A stretch of 64,000 nucleotides of DNA, from the NCBI RefSeq assembly GCF_002019595.1, contig NZ_KV917369.1, positions 4,356,624 through 4,420,623 on the forward strand, in the 5' to 3' direction. Position 1 is the first letter of the stretch. Each line of letters opens with the position of its first letter. The notes under the pieces are model-generated. The model worked only from the letters and a program-made list of their open reading frames with translations, had not been told where the DNA came from and made no database searches. Below, piece after piece: positions 9,372 to 20,982 of the stretch. Source of the DNA: Priestia abyssalis (GTDB lineage: Bacteria; Bacillota; Bacilli; Bacillales; Bacillaceae_H). A program made the translations under genes and the position numbers.

Positions 9372-10574
9372 TCAACCTTCTAACATATCCTGTATTTCAA
9401 TTAATATCTTATATGCGACTTCCCCTTTGGATAATAAAGGAAAATCCTTTACTTCACCGGTTCGTTTATACATGGTAACAATGTTCGTATCTCCGCCAAA
9501 GCCCGCTCCTTTTTCACGGATGTTGTTTGCAATAATCATGTCCGCATTCTTTTCACGCAGTTTCTTTTTGGCGTATTCCTCCACTTTTTCGGTTTCAGCC
9601 GCAAATCCGATTAAAAGCTGATGTTCTTTTTTCGCACCCAGTGCTTTTAAAATATCCAATGTTCGTTCAAGCTCAATGACCGCATCCCCTGGTTGTTTTT
9701 TCATTTTTTGCTCATGCACCAGCTTTGGACGATAGTCGGCCACCGCTGCAGATTTTATGACCACATCCATTTCAGGATAATGCCTCATCACTTCGTCATA
9801 CATCTCCTGGGCACTTTCAACGGGGATGACGCGGACCCCTTTTGGATAGGAAATGTTTGTCGGCCCTGTCACGAGCGTCACTTCAGCTCCGAGCCTCTGT
9901 GCTTCAGCAGCAATCGCATATCCCATTTTCCCCGTCGAATGATTCGTAATAAAACGAACGGGATCAATTTTCTCCCTTGTAGGCCCTGCGGTGATGAGAA
10001 TATTTCTTCCTTTTAAAGGCTGATTGTTAGACGTTTCAAAAAAGCCGTGCACAAGCTCGACGATTTTTTCAGGTTCTTCTAATCTTCCTTTTCCCACATA
10101 TCCGCATGCAAGATATCCCTCTGAAGGCTCGACAAACTCATAGCCAAAAGAAGCCAGTGTTTCAATGTTACGTTTTACCGCAGGATGATCATACATATGT
10201 ACATTCATAGCAGGAGCAATCCAAACTCTGGCTGTTGTCGCAAGAAGTGTTGTAGAAATCATATCATCAGCGATGCCGTTCGCCAGTTTACCAATCATAT
10301 TGGCAGTCGCCGGCGCTACTAACACAAGGTCCGCCCAATCCGCCAAATCGATATGGGCAATGACTGCCGGATTTTTTTCATCAAACGTATCAGTGTATAC
10401 AGGATTTCTTGAAAGCGATTGAAACGTAAGTGGTGTGACAAACTCACTCGCTGATTGTGTCATCATGACTTTCACTTCAAAACCAGCCTGCACAAGTTTA
10501 CTCGTCAAAGCCGCGGCTTTATAAACAGCAATGCCTCCCGTTACACACAACAAAATACGCTTTCCCTTTACCAT
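9372..10574 (-). CDS. coaBC: CoaBC, bifunctional phosphopantothenoylcysteine decarboxylase/synthetase
   Basis: 400 residues. The N-terminal flavoprotein half (CoaC, about residues 1-185) shows VTGGIAVYKAAAL, the active-site segment around PAMNVHMYDHPAV, and EGYLACGYVGKGRL. The C-terminal CoaB half shows ITAGPTREKIDPVRFITNHS, KSAAVADYRP, LIGFAAET and the ANNIREKGAGFGGDTN loop. It makes 4'-phosphopantetheine from phosphopantothenate, CTP and cysteine for coenzyme A. The start at 10574 follows AGAGGTGG. The 260-base gap upstream to rpoZ contains a double-hairpin repeat and a terminator, so this gene may have its own promoter. Confidence 0.95.
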   Translation of the reverse strand: MVKGKRILLCVTGGIAVYKAAALTSKLVQAGFEVKVMMTQSASEFVTPLTFQSLSRNPVYTDTFDEKNPAVIAHIDLADWADLVLVAPATANMIGKLANGIADDMISTTLLATTARVWIAPAMNVHMYDHPAVKRNIETLASFGYEFVEPSEGYLACGYVGKGRLEEPEKIVELVHGFFETSNNQPLKGRNILITAGPTREKIDPVRFITNHSTGKMGYAIAAEAQRLGAEVTLVTGPTNISYPKGVRVIPVESAQEMYDEVMRHYPEMDVVIKSAAVADYRPKLVHEQKMKKQPGDAVIELERTLDILKALGAKKEHQLLIGFAAETEKVEEYAKKKLREKNADMIIANNIREKGAGFGGDTNIVTMYKRTGEVKDFPLLSKGEVAYKILIEIQDMLEG

Positions 10575-10695
10575 TTCTTCTCCCACCTCTTCCAATGTGT
10601 AGACCTGATTTAATTTTTCAACATCAGCTATCGCTTTTTATGCTAATTTGAGGTTTCATTGCTCTTACCTCTTGAATTAACCAAAAATTTCCTCA

Positions 10696-10786
10696 CCTAA
10701 GGATTTGCCACCGCCCGACAGGGCTCGGCAAATCCTTAGGCGTAAATAATGTGACATGAGCGCTCTTTGCTCATGTCACATTATTT
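10696..10786. repeat. Double-hairpin element, copy A (rpoZ-coaBC gap)
   Basis: Two adjacent hairpins. The first has a perfect 14-bp stem (10696-10709 with 10727-10740). The second has a perfect 17-bp stem (10744-10760 with 10770-10786) around the loop CGCTCTTTG. The linker is the short GCGTAA-like sequence. The same arrangement, loop motif and linker recur at 40657-40749 and 56143-56237, while most stem bases differ yet remain paired. Confidence 0.75.
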
Positions 10787-10792
10787 ATGTTG

Positions 10793-10830
10793 AAAAAAAT
10801 AACAACCTATTGCAGGTTGTTATTTTTTTA
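10793..10830. terminator. rpoZ transcription terminator (symmetrical)
   Basis: The stem ATAACAACCT/AGGTTGTTAT is flanked by A and T runs on both sides, just downstream of the rpoZ stop. It would work on the minus strand as an intrinsic terminator and could function in both directions. Confidence 0.8.
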
Positions 10831-10834
10831 ACGA

Positions 10835-11065
10835 CTATTCCTCTGAAGCTCCATCTTCGCTATCTTGCTTGTTGACTTTTCTGTAATGCAATAGCTCAGC
10901 ATCGATTTCTTCCAACGCCTTTCCGACGTATTTATGGGATATCGGCTTTGCAATCATTAAATCATCATGCACTTGCAGCTGGCGAGCTCGTTTTGCCGCC
11001 ACTGTGACAAGCGTATATTTTGAGTCAAGTTTTCTCATTAATGAATCAATTGATGGATCAAGCAT
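10835..11065 (-). CDS. rpoZ: RpoZ, RNA polymerase omega subunit
   Basis: 76 residues. The N-terminal [20 protein letters not shown] and the core AAKRARQLQ match omega, the small subunit that chaperones beta-prime folding and stabilises the core enzyme. The start follows CTGGAGGTAGAATAA, which overlaps the end of gmk. gmk-rpoZ is a conserved pair. A strong terminator follows at once, so it is probably the last gene of the yloC-remA-gmk-rpoZ transcript. Confidence 0.95.
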   Translation of the reverse strand: MLDPSIDSLMRKLDSKYTLVTVAAKRARQLQVHDDLMIAKPISHKYVGKALEEIDAELLHYRKVNKQDSEDGASEE

Positions 11066-11068
11066 AAA

Positions 11069-11961
<893 letters not shown>

Positions 11962-12023
11962 CTACAAGCCTCCTAATGGGTTATATTGTAACCGTCTTGA
12001 CGGTAACCTAACCCCCGCTTACA

Positions 12024-12899
12024 TTACTCGATATTTTGAACTTGCTCTTTTATTCGTTCCAAAGCGGTTTTCATTTCCACAACAAACTGAGCAATCTCCC
12101 CATTGTTTGCTTTTGAGCCAATCGTATTCATTTCACGGTTTAACTCTTGTACGAGAAAATCCAGCTTTCGCCCAACTGCTCCTTTTTTCTGAAGCGTCTG
12201 AACGAACTGGGACAAATGACTTTCAATTCTTGTCAACTCTTCGTTAATATCAGCTTTATCTGCAAAAATGGCAGCCTCTATCAATAATCGTTGTTCGTCT
12301 ACTATGCCGCCTGCCAAGTCTGCCAACCGTTTTTGCAATCGATGGCGGTATTGCTCAACCACTTGTGGGGCCAATAAAACAATTTGTTTACGAGCGCTTT
12401 TAATATGCTCCAATTGAGCAAGAACATCGACGGTAAGCTGTGCTCCTTCTAAACGTCTCATCTCAACTAACTGTTCAACAGCCCGCTCAGACGCCTGATG
12501 AACAAGGTCATATATCGGTGAATATTGCCTCTCTTCTTCAACCGTTGCGAGCACGTCCGGCATTGTCAACACATCATATACTCGAATTTCCTCTTTCAAT
12601 CCGTATTCATTCTTCGCTTGCTGCAAGTGATGGATATATTCCTGCAGCAGCTGGCGGTCGATCTGGACTTTTTTCTTTACAATGCCTTCACCTGATATGG
12701 TAACAAAAACCTCGATTCGTCCACGCTCTATGTAAGTTTGAATGAGTTTTTTTATTTTATCTTCCATTTCAAGCAATTGCCTTGGCATCCGAATCACCAT
12801 TTCGCAAAAACGATGATTGACCGATTTCATTTCAACCGTCACCGTATACTCAGGAGACTCCGCTTTTCCTCTGCCAAAGCCTGTCATACTGTAAACCAT
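12024..12899 (-). CDS. yloC: YicC/YloC-family endoribonuclease
   Basis: 291 residues, normal length. The N-terminal VYSMTGFGRG and the C-terminal GRKLDFLVQELNREMNTIGSKAN are diagnostic of the YicC/YloC family, members of which have been described as endoribonucleases. The start is an ATG after a GGATGTGATAAC segment. It is the first gene of a probable yloC-remA-gmk-rpoZ unit. The gap upstream (12900-13185) contains a 150-bp repeat and the yloB terminator. Confidence 0.88.
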   Translation of the reverse strand: MVYSMTGFGRGKAESPEYTVTVEMKSVNHRFCEMVIRMPRQLLEMEDKIKKLIQTYIERGRIEVFVTISGEGIVKKKVQIDRQLLQEYIHHLQQAKNEYGLKEEIRVYDVLTMPDVLATVEEERQYSPIYDLVHQASERAVEQLVEMRRLEGAQLTVDVLAQLEHIKSARKQIVLLAPQVVEQYRHRLQKRLADLAGGIVDEQRLLIEAAIFADKADINEELTRIESHLSQFVQTLQKKGAVGRKLDFLVQELNREMNTIGSKANNGEIAQFVVEMKTALERIKEQVQNIE

Positions 12900-12955
12900 G
12901 TTATCACATCCACTATGTACATATCTTACACAAAATTTTCCCGAAAAGAAAGTAA

Positions 12956-13105
12956 GAAAAGCGCAAGCGCCTTGTTCAAAGAAGGCCGACTAAACTCGCC
13001 GCGTCCTGCGGCCCCAAGGAAATAGGGATTGACCCCGTATACGCTTTTTGCCTTATGAGGGCAATCATCTTTTTCCGTGCTAAGTTAGGCGCTGAAGCTG
13101 GACAT
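12956..13105 (-). repeat. 150-bp dispersed repeat, copy 1 (yloB-yloC gap)
   Basis: Read on the minus strand this begins ATGTCCAGCTTCAGCGCC and ends GGCGCTTGCGCTTTTC. The element at 34728-34890 has the same strand and similar ends and also carries an internal AGGACG box. A GCGCAAGCGC palindrome lies at the low-coordinate end. I recognise this as a type of intergenic repeat seen in many Bacillaceae genomes; no protein is encoded. Confidence 0.7.
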
Positions 13106-13137
13106 CTCTGAATTGTATACTCCCTCTTTCACAAAAG

Positions 13138-13170
13138 AAAAGGTAATAGAAGCATGTTCTATTACCTTTT
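13138..13170 (-). terminator. yloB transcription terminator
   Basis: A 13-bp perfect stem, AAAAGGTAATAGA/TCTATTACCTTTT, lies 16 bases beyond the yloB stop and is followed on the minus strand by TTTTCTTTTG. This is a good intrinsic terminator. Confidence 0.85.
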
Positions 13171-13185
13171 GCATTATATCATAGT

Positions 13186-15864
13186 TCAGGATGATTTTCT
13201 TGTCAAAAGTGAGCCCGCCAGTAAAAAAGTTGGAACACTGGCCATACCAAGAATGATGAGCCACTCGCGCGGCATGATTGGCATCGTATGGAAAATCGGC
13301 TGCAACGGCGGGTAATAAATAACGACGAGCATGAGCAAAATAGACGATATGACAGCTCCAACTAAATAGAGATTTTCAAATGGATTCCGGTCAAAGACAG
13401 ACTTGTCACTGCGGCAATCGAACACGTGGATCAACTGGGCCATGACAAGCGTTGCGAAGGCAATCGTTTGGGCATATTCAAGGTTTTCCGGCGTATTGTC
13501 ATACACGATTATAAACGCTGCCAGTGTTGCGATTCCGATTAAAAACCCACGGCTGACTACTTTCCAGCCGAGTCCTCTCGCAAATACACCTTCTTTTGGA
13601 TGACGAGGTTTGCGCTTCATCACGTTTTCTTCCGGCTGATCGAGCCCCAATGCCATTGCTGGAAGACCATCTGTCACTAGGTTGACCCATAAAATCTGAA
13701 TGGGTACAAGAGGAAGAGGCAAAGCCAAAATCATGGCAAACAACATCACTAAAATCTCTCCTACGTTAGAGGCCAATAAATAGCGAATAAATTTGCGGAT
13801 ATTTTCGTAAATGTTCCGTCCTTCTTTAATGGCCGACTTAATCGTCGCAAAGTTATCATCGAGCAAGACCAGTGCGGATGCTTCTTTCGCCACGTCTGTT
13901 CCGGTAATGCCCATCGCAATCCCGATGTCAGCCGCTTTAATAGCGGGCGCATCGTTCACTCCATCCCCGGTCATAGCCACAACATGCCCTTTTGCCTGCA
14001 GGGCTTTGACAATTTTCAATTTATGTTCGGGCGAGACGCGTGCATAAACATATACATCATCAACGACTTCTTCCAGTTCATCGACGCTCATTTTAGATAA
14101 TGTATAGCCATCCAACACTTTGCCTCCAGGCTTTAAAATACCAAGCTGAGAAGCAATCGCTTTGGCTGTTATAACGTGATCGCCTGTAATCATGACGGTT
14201 TTAATACCGGCATCGCGGCATTCCTTCACCGCTTCTTTTACTTCCGGTCTTGGCGGGTCAATCATGCCCTGTAACCCTATCAGAACGAGGTCCCGCTCTG
14301 CCTCATGTTCATGATGGAATGTCTCGTTTATGAGGGGACGATATGCAATCGCGATTGTGCGAAGCGCCTGCCCCGCGAGCTGATCAATCGCCGCTTTGAC
14401 CTCGCTTTCCATGGACGGTGACATAGGCTGCAACTTATTATCCCATAAAATTTTGGAGCTGTTTGTCACTAAAACATCCGGTGCCCCTTTTGTTATGACA
14501 TAGCGTTTACCCTCTTTTTTATCTTTCACTACAACACTCATCATTTTTCGAGTTGAATCGAACGGGAACTCCTGAATGATGTCAAATTGCTGCAAAACGG
14601 ATGCCCGGTCAAAACCCGCTTTCATGGCAGCTACAAGCAATGCTGCCTCCGTTGGGTCGCCATCGATGGCATAGTCATCTTTTTGTCTGATCAATCCCGT
14701 TTGATTGCAAAGTACCCCAAATAACAATAGTTGCTGTAATGGTTTTGACTGAGCCGGCTGAACTTCCCTCTTGCTGGCATAAAATTTCCCTTCCGGATGA
14801 TATCCTGTGCCGCTGACATTCCATGTATTTCCTCCTGACCAGAGATGGGTGACGGTCATCTTGTTTTGTGTCATCGTGCCCGTTTTATCCGAGCAAATGA
14901 CTGACGCACATCCAAGCGTTTCTACGGCAGGAAGCTTCCTTACAATTGCCTTTTGCTTAATCATACGCTGTACGCCAAGAGATAACGCAACGGTCACGAT
15001 CGCCGGAAGTCCTTCTGGAATCGCTGCAACAGCCAACGATACACCCGCTAAAAACATTTCATATAATGCATGTCCTTGAATCACGCCAATACCAACGACG
15101 AGCATCGTTAACAATAAAGCGACTACAATCAAAATTTTCCCTAACTGCTCGAGCTTTCTCTGAAGCGGGGTCATCATCGTTTCAGCGCTTTGCAAAAGGT
15201 TGGCAATTTGTCCCATGGCAGTGTTCATACCTGTACCCACGACGATTCCCATCCCGTTTCCTCTTGTCACAAGCGTTCCCATAAAGGCCATATTGCTTTG
15301 ATCCCCAAGAGGAACCTCTTGTCCAGTCAACGGGGATGTATGCTTTGCAACTGGAAGCGATTCTCCTGTTAAGGCGGACTCTTCAATTTCCAGACTTTTT
15401 GCTTCTAAAATACGAATGTCTGCCCCAATGCGATCTCCGCTCGTAAACTTAATGATATCCCCTACTACCAATTCTTTTGATGGAATCCGTATCCACTCTC
15501 CATCTCTTAACCCCATCACTTGAGGAGCAGACAACTCTTTTAGCGCATCAAGTGACTTTTCAGCCCGCCTTTCCTGGAAGAAACCTAAAAACCCGTTTAT
15601 AATAACAATTGCAATAATGGCAATTGCATCAATGTATTCCCCAAGCAATCCTGAAATCAATGTTGCCGCGAGCAGGACAAGCACCATGAAATCTTTGAAT
15701 TGTTCCAGAAATAAAAGTAAAGCTGATTGTTTTTCAGCTTCCTCGAGTTCATTCATTCCATCCTGTTTTTGCTTTTCTTTTGCCTCCTTTGTCGATAACC
15801 CCGTTTCTTTTGTTGTTTTTGTCATTTGCAAGACAGCTTTTTCACTCAGTTCATACCACTTCAT
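13186..15864 (-). CDS. yloB: YloB, P-type (SERCA-like) Ca2+-transporting ATPase
   Basis: 892 residues. It is a P2A-type ATPase with about ten membrane helices. Visible motifs are the actuator loop LTGES, the helix-4 motif VAAIPEGLPA, the phosphorylation site SDKTGTMTQNK, KGAPD (nucleotide binding), MITGDHVITA and MTGDGVNDAPA (hinge). The pattern resembles B. subtilis YloB, a calcium pump linked to spore calcium handling. ATG 15864 matches the family start and follows AAGGGTGTGG; an in-frame GTG at 15879 is closer to that site and less likely. It is divergent from rqcH. Confidence 0.94.
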   Translation of the reverse strand: MKWYELSEKAVLQMTKTTKETGLSTKEAKEKQKQDGMNELEEAEKQSALLLFLEQFKDFMVLVLLAATLISGLLGEYIDAIAIIAIVIINGFLGFFQERRAEKSLDALKELSAPQVMGLRDGEWIRIPSKELVVGDIIKFTSGDRIGADIRILEAKSLEIEESALTGESLPVAKHTSPLTGQEVPLGDQSNMAFMGTLVTRGNGMGIVVGTGMNTAMGQIANLLQSAETMMTPLQRKLEQLGKILIVVALLLTMLVVGIGVIQGHALYEMFLAGVSLAVAAIPEGLPAIVTVALSLGVQRMIKQKAIVRKLPAVETLGCASVICSDKTGTMTQNKMTVTHLWSGGNTWNVSGTGYHPEGKFYASKREVQPAQSKPLQQLLLFGVLCNQTGLIRQKDDYAIDGDPTEAALLVAAMKAGFDRASVLQQFDIIQEFPFDSTRKMMSVVVKDKKEGKRYVITKGAPDVLVTNSSKILWDNKLQPMSPSMESEVKAAIDQLAGQALRTIAIAYRPLINETFHHEHEAERDLVLIGLQGMIDPPRPEVKEAVKECRDAGIKTVMITGDHVITAKAIASQLGILKPGGKVLDGYTLSKMSVDELEEVVDDVYVYARVSPEHKLKIVKALQAKGHVVAMTGDGVNDAPAIKAADIGIAMGITGTDVAKEASALVLLDDNFATIKSAIKEGRNIYENIRKFIRYLLASNVGEILVMLFAMILALPLPLVPIQILWVNLVTDGLPAMALGLDQPEENVMKRKPRHPKEGVFARGLGWKVVSRGFLIGIATLAAFIIVYDNTPENLEYAQTIAFATLVMAQLIHVFDCRSDKSVFDRNPFENLYLVGAVISSILLMLVVIYYPPLQPIFHTMPIMPREWLIILGMASVPTFLLAGSLLTRKSS

Positions 15865-15911
15865 GCCATTTTTCCACACCCTTTGCCTTCATTCTCTATA
15901 TCGTAAGCTTA

Positions 15912-15940
15912 TTCAGACTCGTCCTAAAACATGCTATACT
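15912..15940 (+). promoter_or_regulatory. Candidate SigmaA promoter for rqcH
   Basis: TTCAGA at 15912-15917 and TATACT at 15935-15940 are separated by 17 bases, in the gap between the divergent yloB and rqcH. The predicted leader is about 130 bases. Confidence 0.5.
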
Positions 15941-16077
15941 TTTCTTAGAAGAAAGGCCTTGTCATGGAAATCCATTCACAAGGGGATTCAGTGATGGGTT
16001 CTTTCAGTAAAAAATATTTTTTGTGGTCTGTTTAAGGCTTATGGGACAACCTTGTCCTGTGAAAGGAAGGAAAAGAT

Positions 16078-17790
16078 ATGTCATTTGATGGAATGTTTAC
16101 ATATGCTATGCTGCAAGAATTAAAAACGAACCTTGAAACGGGTCGCATCAATAAGATTCACCAGCCGTTTTCAAACGAGTTGATTTTTCAGGTTCGTACA
16201 AGCGGCGTGAACCGAAAGTTATTGATTTCCGCACACCCGAGCTATGCACGGGTACATTTTACGAATGAAGCATATGGCAATCCGGCCGAACCGCCAATGT
16301 TTTGCATGCTTCTACGCAAGCATCTCGAAGGAAGCATTATTGAAAAAGTGAGCCAGCACGAGTTGGACCGCATTTTAATCATTGAAACGAAAGGCCGCAA
16401 CGAAATCGGCGACCTTATCGAAAAACAATTGATCATTGAGATTATGGGACGTCACAGCAATATCATCCTTATCGATAAAGATAAAAATGTCATTATTGAC
16501 AGCATTAAACATATTCCGATGGCCCTGAACCGTCATCGTACTATCCTTCCGGGCCATCCTTATGTGCTGCCGCCTGAACAAAAAAAGAGCAACCCTTTGG
16601 AGGCAACGGAAGAAACGGTTTTAAAAAAGGTGGATTTCAACAGCGGAAAATTGGCGGGGCAGCTTGTTCAAGCCTTTGAAGGACTGTCACCGCTTTTGGC
16701 AAATGAAGTGGTGCATCAAGCAGGCATTGCCAACCGCAGCTCTTTGCCTAAAGCGTTCTTGGATACGATGGCTCGCATTAGGGCCCGGCAATTCACCCCT
16801 TCTCTTATTACAAGCGAAGGAAAAGATTATTTCTATATGATTCCTCTCTCTCATTTAAAGGGAGAAAATCAAATATTCGGTTCAATCAGTGAACTGCTCG
16901 ATCGCTTTTATTACGGAAAGGCAGAGCGCGACCGTGTCAAACAGCAAGCGAATGATTTGCTGCAGTTTATCTCTACCGAAAAGAAAAAGAACGAAAAGAA
17001 AATAAAAAAACTGGAGCAAACATTAAAAGATGCGGAAAAAGCGCAGCAATATCAATTATACGGCGAGCTGCTCACCGCCAACATGCACAGCATTAAGCAA
17101 GGCGACAAAGAAATTGAGGTCATCAATTATTATGATGAAAACGGAAGTACGATCGTCATTTCGCTCGATCCTCAAAAATCTCCGTCTCAAAATTCTCAAA
17201 CTTACTTCCAAAAATATCAGAAGGCTAAAAATTCCGTGGCAATCGTTGAAGAACAAATCGAAAAAGCGAGAGAAGAAATCAGCTATTTCGATGGACTTAT
17301 GCAACAAATGGAATCCGCTTCACCTAAAGACATTGCAGAAATACGTGAAGAACTTATGGAAGAAGGTTATGTGCGAAGCCGGAAAGGAAAACAGCAAAAG
17401 AAAAACAAACCGCAAAAACCAGTGTTGGAACAGTATAAATCAAGCGACGGCACTGAGATTTTAGTCGGGAAAAACAATAAACAAAATGAGTATTTGACAA
17501 ACCGGTTGGCGGCAAGGGATGAGATTTGGCTTCATACGAAAGATATTCCCGGCTCTCATGTGGTCATCCGCAGCCAAACACCTTCGGACGAAACAATTTT
17601 AGAAGCTGCCCATTTAGCTGCCTACTTTAGCAAAGCGAAAAACTCAAGCGCCGTTCCAGTCGATTACACGAAAATCCGCCACGTAAAAAAGCCAAGCGGC
17701 TCAAAACCCGGCTTTGTCATTTACGATAATCAGCAAACGGTATATGTTACCCCGGACGAAGAAATCGTATTGCAGCTTCGCAGAAATTAA
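16078..17790 (+). CDS. rqcH: RqcH, NFACT-family ribosome quality-control factor
   Basis: 570 residues, the only clear plus-strand gene here. The order is an N-terminal NFACT-N domain ([12 protein letters not shown]...), a helix-hairpin-helix region, a long coiled coil (about residues 280-400), a basic linker and a C-terminal NFACT-R domain with [19 protein letters not shown]. The Asp97-Arg98 pair, needed for activity in the B. subtilis protein, is present in QHELDRIL. The family binds obstructed 50S subunits with peptidyl-tRNA and recruits tRNA-Ala to add C-terminal alanine tails. Older annotations call it fibronectin-binding protein. The start follows GAAAGGAAGG. Confidence 0.94.
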   Translation: MSFDGMFTYAMLQELKTNLETGRINKIHQPFSNELIFQVRTSGVNRKLLISAHPSYARVHFTNEAYGNPAEPPMFCMLLRKHLEGSIIEKVSQHELDRILIIETKGRNEIGDLIEKQLIIEIMGRHSNIILIDKDKNVIIDSIKHIPMALNRHRTILPGHPYVLPPEQKKSNPLEATEETVLKKVDFNSGKLAGQLVQAFEGLSPLLANEVVHQAGIANRSSLPKAFLDTMARIRARQFTPSLITSEGKDYFYMIPLSHLKGENQIFGSISELLDRFYYGKAERDRVKQQANDLLQFISTEKKKNEKKIKKLEQTLKDAEKAQQYQLYGELLTANMHSIKQGDKEIEVINYYDENGSTIVISLDPQKSPSQNSQTYFQKYQKAKNSVAIVEEQIEKAREEISYFDGLMQQMESASPKDIAEIREELMEEGYVRSRKGKQQKKNKPQKPVLEQYKSSDGTEILVGKNNKQNEYLTNRLAARDEIWLHTKDIPGSHVVIRSQTPSDETILEAAHLAAYFSKAKNSSAVPVDYTKIRHVKKPSGSKPGFVIYDNQQTVYVTPDEEIVLQLRRN

Positions 17791-17882
17791 GACAAAGACA
17801 GCTTCTCTTTGCTAAATTGTTTGTGCACTATACCTTATGCTCATCAAGTTAAGAAACGGTAGGGTTCTCAACTTTGTGTCCC

Positions 17883-17906
17883 AGGAATCGGGTTTTCCCG
17901 ATTCCT
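17883..17906 (+). terminator. Hairpin downstream of rqcH
   Basis: A perfect 10-bp stem, AGGAATCGGG/CCCGATTCCT, precedes the main bidirectional terminator. It lacks a T-run, so it may act as an RNA 3' stabiliser rather than a terminator. Confidence 0.45.
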
Positions 17907-17910
17907 TAAT

Positions 17911-17952
17911 AAAAAATACCGCCCGCTTCATTAGAAGCGGGCGGTATTTTTT
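17911..17952. terminator. Bidirectional terminator between convergent rqcH and pyrE
   Basis: A perfect 19-bp stem (17911-17929 with 17934-17952) has a GC-rich core and A/T runs on both outer sides. It lies right at the pyrE stop and serves rqcH (+) and the pyr operon (-). Confidence 0.92.
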
Positions 17953-17953
17953 A

Positions 17954-18582
17954 TTAAGAGATCATCCAATCCTCTGATGCCGGATTTTCACGCCATTTCA
18001 TCAATTTTGTGTAGTCTTCTTCTTGAATATAGCCTTCCTCGATCGCTTTTTCGATTAAAGAAGAATAGTCTGTAAGTGAAAAAGCTTTAATCCCTTCCTG
18101 CTTAAACAATTCGGTTGCCCGTTCCATTTCATATGTAAAAATAGAGACGACGCCAATTACTTCACATCCTGCTTCTTTTAGCGCATTTACCGCTGTCATC
18201 ACACTTCCGCCTGTAGAAATTAAGTCTTCTACCACAACAACTTTTTGACCTTTTTCCGCTCTTCCTTCGATTTGGTTGCCGCGTCCATGCTCTTTCGCCT
18301 TGCTTCGTACATAACACATCGGCAGTTCAAGCGCTTCACTCACCCATGCAGCATGCGGGATCCCTGCTGTCGCCGTCCCCGCAATCAAATCCGCGTCCCC
18401 AAAATACGTGCGAATTAAATGCTGAAGCCCTTTGGCAATTTCCTTTCTAACAGCTGGATAAGACAACGTAAGGCGATTATCGCAATAAATGGGAGACTTA
18501 ATGCCTGATGCCCAAGTAAACGGTTCATTTGGACTTAAACAAACAGCTTTGATGTCAATTAAATGTTTAGCAATTTCTTTTT

Positions 18583-18586
<4 letters not shown>
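17954..18586 (-). CDS. pyrE: PyrE, orotate phosphoribosyltransferase
   Basis: 210 residues. It converts orotate and PRPP to OMP. The N-terminal [23 protein letters not shown], the [12 protein letters not shown] block and the PRPP-binding motif [13 protein letters not shown] are diagnostic. ATG 18586 overlaps the pyrF stop as ATGA and follows GGAAGGTG at normal spacing; an in-frame start upstream at 18604 is not supported. It is the last gene of the pyr operon, with the bidirectional terminator at its stop codon. Confidence 0.95.

Positions 18587-20978
<2,392 letters not shown>

Positions 20979-20982
<4 letters not shown>

Noticed and set aside
15617..15994. A 125-codon plus-strand frame opposite the yloB start
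   Set aside because: It is antisense to a conserved P-type ATPase and low in complexity; no ribosome binding site of note and no recognisable domain.
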